Assembly (NCBI GenBank): GCA_937121005.1
Contig: CAKZKB010000215.1
Coordinates: 1-10,296 of the forward strand
Length of the DNA: 10,296 bases
From: an uncultured cyanobacterium
GTDB taxonomy: Bacteria > Cyanobacteriota > Cyanobacteriia > Cyanobacteriales > Geitlerinemataceae
Direction: 5' to 3'
Made by a program: the position numbers and the translations under genes. The notes below the pieces were generated by a model. It saw only the letters and a program-made list of their open reading frames with translations, did no database searches and was not told the DNA's origin. This document shows positions 7,125 to 10,296 of the stretch, piece by piece; position 1 is the first letter of the stretch, and each line of letters starts with the position of its first letter.

Positions 7125-7129
7125 CTCCT
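7125..7129 (-). promoter_or_regulatory. Ribosome binding site deciding the tic22 start
   Basis: AGGAG on the minus strand, five T, then ATG at 7119. This is the best-spaced Shine-Dalgarno in the window and rules for 7119 over the longer reading frame that starts at 7143. Confidence 0.8.
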
Positions 7130-7323
7130 AAACTGGGAAACAAACGGGGTAAAATGCTGGCAACTGCTGAATGCGAGGCGCGATCGCGGCCCGGCCGATC
7201 GAATTATTTTATTCGGAGTGCGACTTTGGGGGTCAGGCAAATTAGACGGCTTGCTTAACCCGACTGTCTTGCCCGATGGCAGGTTCCACAAATCGGATCT
7301 TAACACGGCCCGCAGAGGATGAT

Positions 7324-7671
7324 ATGGACTATCCCACCGCCCGACACTTCATTATTGCTCAAGGGACTGCCCTGCAAACCCGCCACAACCCAGATGCGTT
7401 TTTGGCACTCCTCGATCGCGGCGATCGTCCCATTCCCGGACAGATGACCTCAATTTTACTGGCACTGAAGGTCATTTTTGCCGCCACCCAAGACAGCGAC
7501 AGCCTCGATCGCGAGCTCGCCAACGGCGTTTACCTGTTGGCGATCGAGTCTCGCAACTGCTTCGAGGCCGGGTTGCGACAAGGAGTCAAGTGGCCGCCGC
7601 TACTGGCCGAAGACCTCGATCGCCTGCAAGCGGCGGCCAACAGTATTTTCTCGGGGACTTGGCAAGAGTAG
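7324..7671 (+). CDS. Small cyanobacterial conserved protein (often named dethiobiotin synthetase)
   Basis: A 115-residue, mostly helical protein without signal peptide or membrane segment. The pattern TARHFIIAQGTAL, RPIPGQMTSILLALKV, LDRELANGVYLLA and GVKWPPLLAEDLDRLQ resembles a family I recall as widespread in cyanobacteria and frequently labelled dethiobiotin synthetase. That label looks wrong: true BioD is about twice as long and has a P-loop, which is absent here. Function is unknown. ATG 7324 is chosen because AGGA lies 4 bases upstream and conservation is expected from MDYPTARHF; an in-frame ATG at 7276 would add 16 residues of no obvious structure. It is divergent from tic22 (204 bases apart) and convergent with the next small gene. 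The stop codon TAG overlaps the start of a repeat. Confidence 0.8.
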   Translation: MDYPTARHFIIAQGTALQTRHNPDAFLALLDRGDRPIPGQMTSILLALKVIFAATQDSDSLDRELANGVYLLAIESRNCFEAGLRQGVKWPPLLAEDLDRLQAAANSIFSGTWQE

Positions 7672-7721
7672 GGGCGAACGGCGTTCGCCCTTCCTACAGA
7701 ACAGCGTTCGCCCTTCCTACA
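7668..7721. repeat. 23-bp tandem repeat with hairpin, between two convergent genes
   Basis: Two adjacent 23-base units, 7676-7698 and 7699-7721, differ at one base (GAACG/GAACA) and share GCGTTCGCCCTTCCTACA. In the first copy GGGCGAAC (7672-7679) and GTTCGCCC (7683-7690) form an 8-bp stem with a GGC loop, flanked by GTAGG and CCTAC. This matches a palindromic interspersed element familiar from filamentous cyanobacterial genomes. It fills the 55 bases between the two stop codons and starts within the TAG at 7669. It may insulate the two transcripts. Confidence 0.75.
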
Positions 7722-7726
7722 CTCCT

Positions 7727-7948
7727 CTACTCGATTTCGATCGACTGGGGGCCGCCAGAGGGAGGCGGTGGAGTCGCGTTCTCGGGGAAGGCAACGGCCC
7801 CTGGATGTACGCCTTGGGAGTCCAGCCAGCTTTTCAGGGGTTCGTCGTTGGGGTTGAGGCGCAGGATCCCGGAAACGAAGCCGCCAGCGAAGGCGACGGG
7901 ACTGTGGAGGAGTTCGCTAAAGATAGGTTGGAGTTCGTCGAAAAACAT
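7727..7948 (-). CDS. Small conserved protein of unknown function, 73 aa
   Basis: MFFDELQPIFSELLHSPVAF then AGGFVSGILRLNPNDEPLKSW: an amphipathic helix, a short glycine-rich apolar segment (about 18-30) too weak for a sure membrane span, and a Pro/acidic C-terminal tail (ATPPPPSGGPQSIEIE). I believe similar short proteins occur in other cyanobacteria, which is why I call it a gene, but I cannot name the family or a function. ATG 7948 is preferred over the longer frame (to 8029) because the extra 27 residues look unstructured and the MFFDELQP start is natural. No Shine-Dalgarno. It is divergent from sphS with 195 bases between the starts. Confidence 0.6.
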   Translation of the reverse strand: MFFDELQPIFSELLHSPVAFAGGFVSGILRLNPNDEPLKSWLDSQGVHPGAVAFPENATPPPPSGGPQSIEIE

Positions 7949-8083
7949 AACTGCGATCGGTTCGATGGCACTTGTTAACGATTGTAACGCGATCGCGCCT
8001 AAATTTCTTCCCCCGGCCCCCGACAGCACGGCCGACTTGTAGGCGATTTGACCGAGAATACCATGGATACAAGGTTGAAATTT

Positions 8084-8125
8084 TGAATTCTGAATTCTGA
8101 ATTCTGAATTTTGAATTTTGAATTG
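8084..8125. repeat. Heptanucleotide tandem repeat, six TGAATT(C/T/G) units, just upstream of sphS
   Basis: Six consecutive 7-base units (three TGAATTC, two TGAATTT, one TGAATTG) end 18 bases before the sphS ATG; a degenerate eighth-base unit precedes them at 8076. Heptamer arrays of this kind are typical of cyanobacterial intergenic DNA. Lying in the leader or promoter of sphS, copy number could affect expression; that is inference. Confidence 0.9.
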
Positions 8126-8143
8126 GAGCGTAGCGACTGACTT

Positions 8144-9412
8144 ATGGCTATTCTAACCTTCGCCATCGGGTTGGCGTTGGGACTGGCATTCTGCTTCTGG
8201 CAGCGATCGCGGTTCCAACGGCAGATCGAGCGACTGCTAGCAGAACTGAGAAATAACGAAACCGATTCTCTCTCGGCGGTGTCGCAGTTGCGCCGAGGGA
8301 TCGTTCGTCTCGGACAGCAAAACCACCAGCTAGAAGCCGAGTTACAAAGCTGGCAAAACATCCTCGATCGCGCCCCTTGGGGGTATTTACAAGTCAACGC
8401 CGAGAACCAACTGGTGTATTGTAACCCGCCCGCGTGCCAGTGGTTGCAGGTGAGAGACTGCCACCCAGACGAGTTACCATTGTTGCTGAAAGTGGTGCGT
8501 TCCTACGAACTCGATCGCCTGATCGAAGAGACGCGATCGCGCCAGGAAAAGCAGACTTGCGAGTGGGTGTTTCATCCTCCCTACGACGACGCGGAAGCCA
8601 GCGATCGCACCGAAGCAGTGACGCTGCGCGGTTGCGCCTTCCCCCTGCGAGAAGGACGAGTGGGAGTTTTCCTAGAAAACCGTCAGGTTATCGTCGATCT
8701 GGCCCGATCGCGGGAAAGATGGGTCTCGGATCTGGCTCACGAGGTGCGAACCCCCCTCACCTCCATTCGCCTCGTGGCCGAAGCCTTGCGCGATCGCATC
8801 GATCCGTCCATGTCCCGTTGGGTCGATCGCCTGATCCCGGAAACCCAACGGCTGATCGATTTGGTACAAGACTGGCTCGAACTCAGCCAACTCGAAATCG
8901 ATCCGGGGCGCGTTTTGCGGCGCAACCCTCTAGAATTGGAGTCTCTAGTGCGATCGGTCTGGCAAACCCTCGAGCCGATCGCGGCCCGAAAACAACTGCG
9001 TCTCGACTACCAACAACCCCACCCCATCGAGATCGAAGCCGACGAGTCGCGCTTGTATCGCGTTTTTTTGAATCTATTTGACAACGCCATTCGCTATTCT
9101 CCCACTGAAGGCACCGTGCGCGTCGAAGTCGCGACGGGAGATAGCACTGTCGAGATCGATATTATCGACGAGGGACAGGGATTTGCCGAAGACGATATCG
9201 AACAAGTCTTCAATCGCCTCTATCGGGGAGATCCGTCGCGATCGCGATCGTCAGCATCTCCTGACAGTTCCCCACCTCCGAGTAGCAGCAGCAACGGTTT
9301 GGGATTGGCGATCGTCCGGCAAATTATCCGGGCTCACGGCGGTGCGGTCAGCGCTCGCAATCACCCTGAAACGGGGGGAGCTTGGTTGCAAATTAACCTA
9401 CCCTACCACTAA
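8144..9412 (+). CDS. sphS: Phosphate-sensing histidine kinase SphS (PhoR type)
   Basis: The 422-residue protein begins with a hydrophobic N-terminus (AILTFAIGLALGLAFCFW, residues 2-19), then a coiled coil, a degenerate PAS domain (about 70-180, ILDRAPWGYLQVNAENQLVY), HisKA with DLAHEVRTPLTSIRL (H199), and an HATPase with N314 in FLNLFDNAIRYSP, D342 in DEGQGF and G2 GLGLAI (385-390). In Synechocystis the N-terminal hydrophobic region is needed for sensing external phosphate. SphS phosphorylates SphR, which activates the Pho regulon (Pst transport, alkaline phosphatase). phoU directly downstream supports the assignment. Unusual: the ATP lid (364-384) is a Ser/Pro-rich stretch, part of which (SRSRS) is encoded by overlapping HIP1-like sequence. 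sphR is not adjacent; upstream is a divergent small gene. No Shine-Dalgarno at ATG 8144. Confidence 0.88.
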   Translation: MAILTFAIGLALGLAFCFWQRSRFQRQIERLLAELRNNETDSLSAVSQLRRGIVRLGQQNHQLEAELQSWQNILDRAPWGYLQVNAENQLVYCNPPACQWLQVRDCHPDELPLLLKVVRSYELDRLIEETRSRQEKQTCEWVFHPPYDDAEASDRTEAVTLRGCAFPLREGRVGVFLENRQVIVDLARSRERWVSDLAHEVRTPLTSIRLVAEALRDRIDPSMSRWVDRLIPETQRLIDLVQDWLELSQLEIDPGRVLRRNPLELESLVRSVWQTLEPIAARKQLRLDYQQPHPIEIEADESRLYRVFLNLFDNAIRYSPTEGTVRVEVATGDSTVEIDIIDEGQGFAEDDIEQVFNRLYRGDPSRSRSSASPDSSPPPSSSSNGLGLAIVRQIIRAHGGAVSARNHPETGGAWLQINLPYH

Positions 9413-9499
9413 ACTTAAAGAAATCGCGATCGAATCTAAAGATTTTTAGCGCAGAATAGATATATTCACCCACGCTGCGATCGATCCCCCCTTGTACGC

Positions 9500-10168
9500 A
9501 TGACCGCTAGCGCCTTTCCCTCTCCCTCCGAACGCGACCCCCTTCAACGCGAACTCTTGCGCCTGGAACAAGACGTGCTGCGTATGGGAGCCCTCGTCGA
9601 ACAGTCGTTTCGGTTGAGCCATCAAGCCTTGTTCGATCGCGACTTAGCCGCCGCCGAAGCCATTCCCCTTCTCGACAAGCAAATCGATCGCTTCTACCGT
9701 CGCATTGAAGCCGACTGCGTAGTCTCCATGAGCCTACAAACCCCTGTGGCGCGGGACAGTCGTTTGTTAGGAGCCTTAATGCAGTTGGTACGCGACTTAG
9801 AGCGCATTGGCGACTATGCCAAAGACCTAGCAGAAATCGCCATGAAACTGTTTGTCTATCCACCTCACGACTGTATGCCAGAAATGGAAAAAATGTCGCG
9901 CCACGCACGAGCCATGCTAGCACAAAGTTTGATGGCGTTGGCGAATTTAGACGCACAAGCGGGCTTGCAGATGAAAGAACAAGATACGACGGTGGATGAT
10001 GCTTACGATCGCTTGTATTGCAAACTGGCTTACCAGCGCGATTTCAAAGGTGTTTTAGAACCCGTTCTGTTGCTGGTTCTCTCCATTCGCCATCTAGAAC
10101 GCATGGCCGACCACGCCACAAATATCGGCCAGCGAGTGGCGTATATTGTCACCGGAGTGCGATCGTAA
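9500..10168 (+). CDS. phoU: Phosphate signalling protein PhoU (SphU)
   Basis: The 222-residue, all-helical protein is standard PhoU length and contains the two repeated three-helix bundles. Each carries the E-x-x-x-D metal/contact motif: ERIGD (E101-D105) in LVRDLERIGDYAKDLAEIA and ERMAD (E200-D204) in RHLERMADHATNIGQRVAYI. PhoU is cytosolic and, with the Pst transporter and the sensor kinase, keeps the Pho response off when phosphate is sufficient; in Synechocystis the homologue SphU represses through SphS. It lies 87 bases after sphS on the same strand, so the two are probably co-transcribed, though the gap leaves room for an internal promoter. No tandem Pho box is visible there. Start ATG 9500 fits the family N-terminus. 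Confidence 0.95.
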   Translation: MTASAFPSPSERDPLQRELLRLEQDVLRMGALVEQSFRLSHQALFDRDLAAAEAIPLLDKQIDRFYRRIEADCVVSMSLQTPVARDSRLLGALMQLVRDLERIGDYAKDLAEIAMKLFVYPPHDCMPEMEKMSRHARAMLAQSLMALANLDAQAGLQMKEQDTTVDDAYDRLYCKLAYQRDFKGVLEPVLLLVLSIRHLERMADHATNIGQRVAYIVTGVRS

Positions 10169-10169
10169 G

Positions 10170-10233
10170 AATAACTAGGTTTTAGGTTTTATAGCGCGTT
10201 AAGGCTAAAACCCCTCTCCTCGATATAGTTATT
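10170..10233. repeat. Nested inverted repeat directly after phoU
   Basis: AATAACTA (10170-10177) pairs with TAGTTATT (10226-10233), and immediately inside GGTTTTAG (10178-10185) pairs with CTAAAACC (10205-10212), leaving a 19-base loop and a 13-base bulge on one side. Sixteen perfect base pairs in all. It begins two bases after the phoU stop. It may act in 3'-end formation or as a small mobile or IS-derived relic; no U-tract follows. Confidence 0.6.
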
Positions 10234-10242
10234 TCCCAAGGA

Positions 10243-10296
10243 TTGACATCCTCCCCGCCCTATAGAGGAGCGGGGATTCCTAAATCACGAGAATTA
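10243..10296 (-). mobile_element. Probable right end of a second IS200/IS605-type element
   Basis: On the minus strand the sequence ends with a hairpin (TCCCCGC 10252-10258 with GCGGGGA 10270-10276) and then GGATGTCAA. The GGGG-hairpin followed by GATGTCAA is characteristic of right ends of this family, in which cleavage falls just 3' of a TCAA tetranucleotide (here 10246-10243). The element would lie mostly beyond 10296 with its tnpB on the minus strand. If so, this hairpin is also the 3' scaffold of its guide RNA. No coding sequence of it is visible, so identity rests on the motif. Confidence 0.55.

Noticed and set aside
8048..8053. TTGACC as a -35 box for sphS
   Set aside because: No -10-like hexamer at 16-18 bases downstream.
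8084..8125. Heptamer array as a CRISPR-like array
   Set aside because: Units are 7 bases with no spacers; it is a simple tandem repeat.
9392..9399. ATTAACCT resembling one half of a cyanobacterial Pho box
   Set aside because: Single copy inside the sphS coding end; Pho boxes need tandem repeats with regular spacing.
9413..9499. AATC-TAAA-GATT stem with T-run between sphS and phoU as a terminator
   Set aside because: A four-pair, AT-only-plus-one-GC stem is too weak to terminate.

Overview
The window looks like chromosomal DNA of a cyanobacterium. The HIP1 palindrome GCGATCGC occurs about twenty times by eye, in genes and between them. The gene content also fits: a Tic22-family envelope protein, an EcaA-type alpha carbonic anhydrase, SphS-PhoU phosphate sensing, small cyanobacterial conserved proteins, and heptanucleotide tandem repeats. 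The species cannot be named from this alone.

Layout. (1) 1-778: the 5' half of a TnpB gene on the minus strand, running off the left edge, with the probable left end of its IS200/IS605-type element. (2) 808-2763, minus strand: a histone-deacetylase-superfamily amidohydrolase and, upstream of it, a divergent squalene/phytoene-synthase-family protein. An intrinsic terminator and a strong sigma70-type promoter overlap between them, so they are probably separate transcripts. (3) 3130-5223, plus strand: a PAS-PAS hybrid histidine kinase with a C-terminal receiver domain. (4) 5341-7119, minus strand: an exported alpha carbonic anhydrase downstream of a Tic22-like exported protein, separated by a clear terminator. 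The kinase and carbonic anhydrase genes converge on a 12-bp hairpin made from two HIP1 sites. (5) 7324-7948: two small convergent genes (115 and 73 aa) separated by a 23-bp tandem repeat. (6) 8144-10168, plus strand: sphS and phoU, the phosphate-limitation sensor kinase and its negative regulator, with a heptamer tandem repeat just before sphS. (7) 10170-10296: a nested inverted repeat after phoU, then a hairpin and TCAA-type boundary that look like the right end of a second IS200/IS605-type element lying mostly beyond the window.

How it fits together. SphS and PhoU act in one pathway, inorganic phosphate sensing, although the partner regulator SphR is not next to them. The carbonic anhydrase and the Tic22 protein are both predicted to be exported, but the terminator between them argues against a single operon. 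The other genes have no obvious shared pathway. I see no defence island, biosynthetic cluster, CRISPR array or tRNA/rRNA gene. The least ordinary features are the repeats and hairpins at gene boundaries, the degenerate prenyl-synthase paralogue, and the IS ends on both sides.
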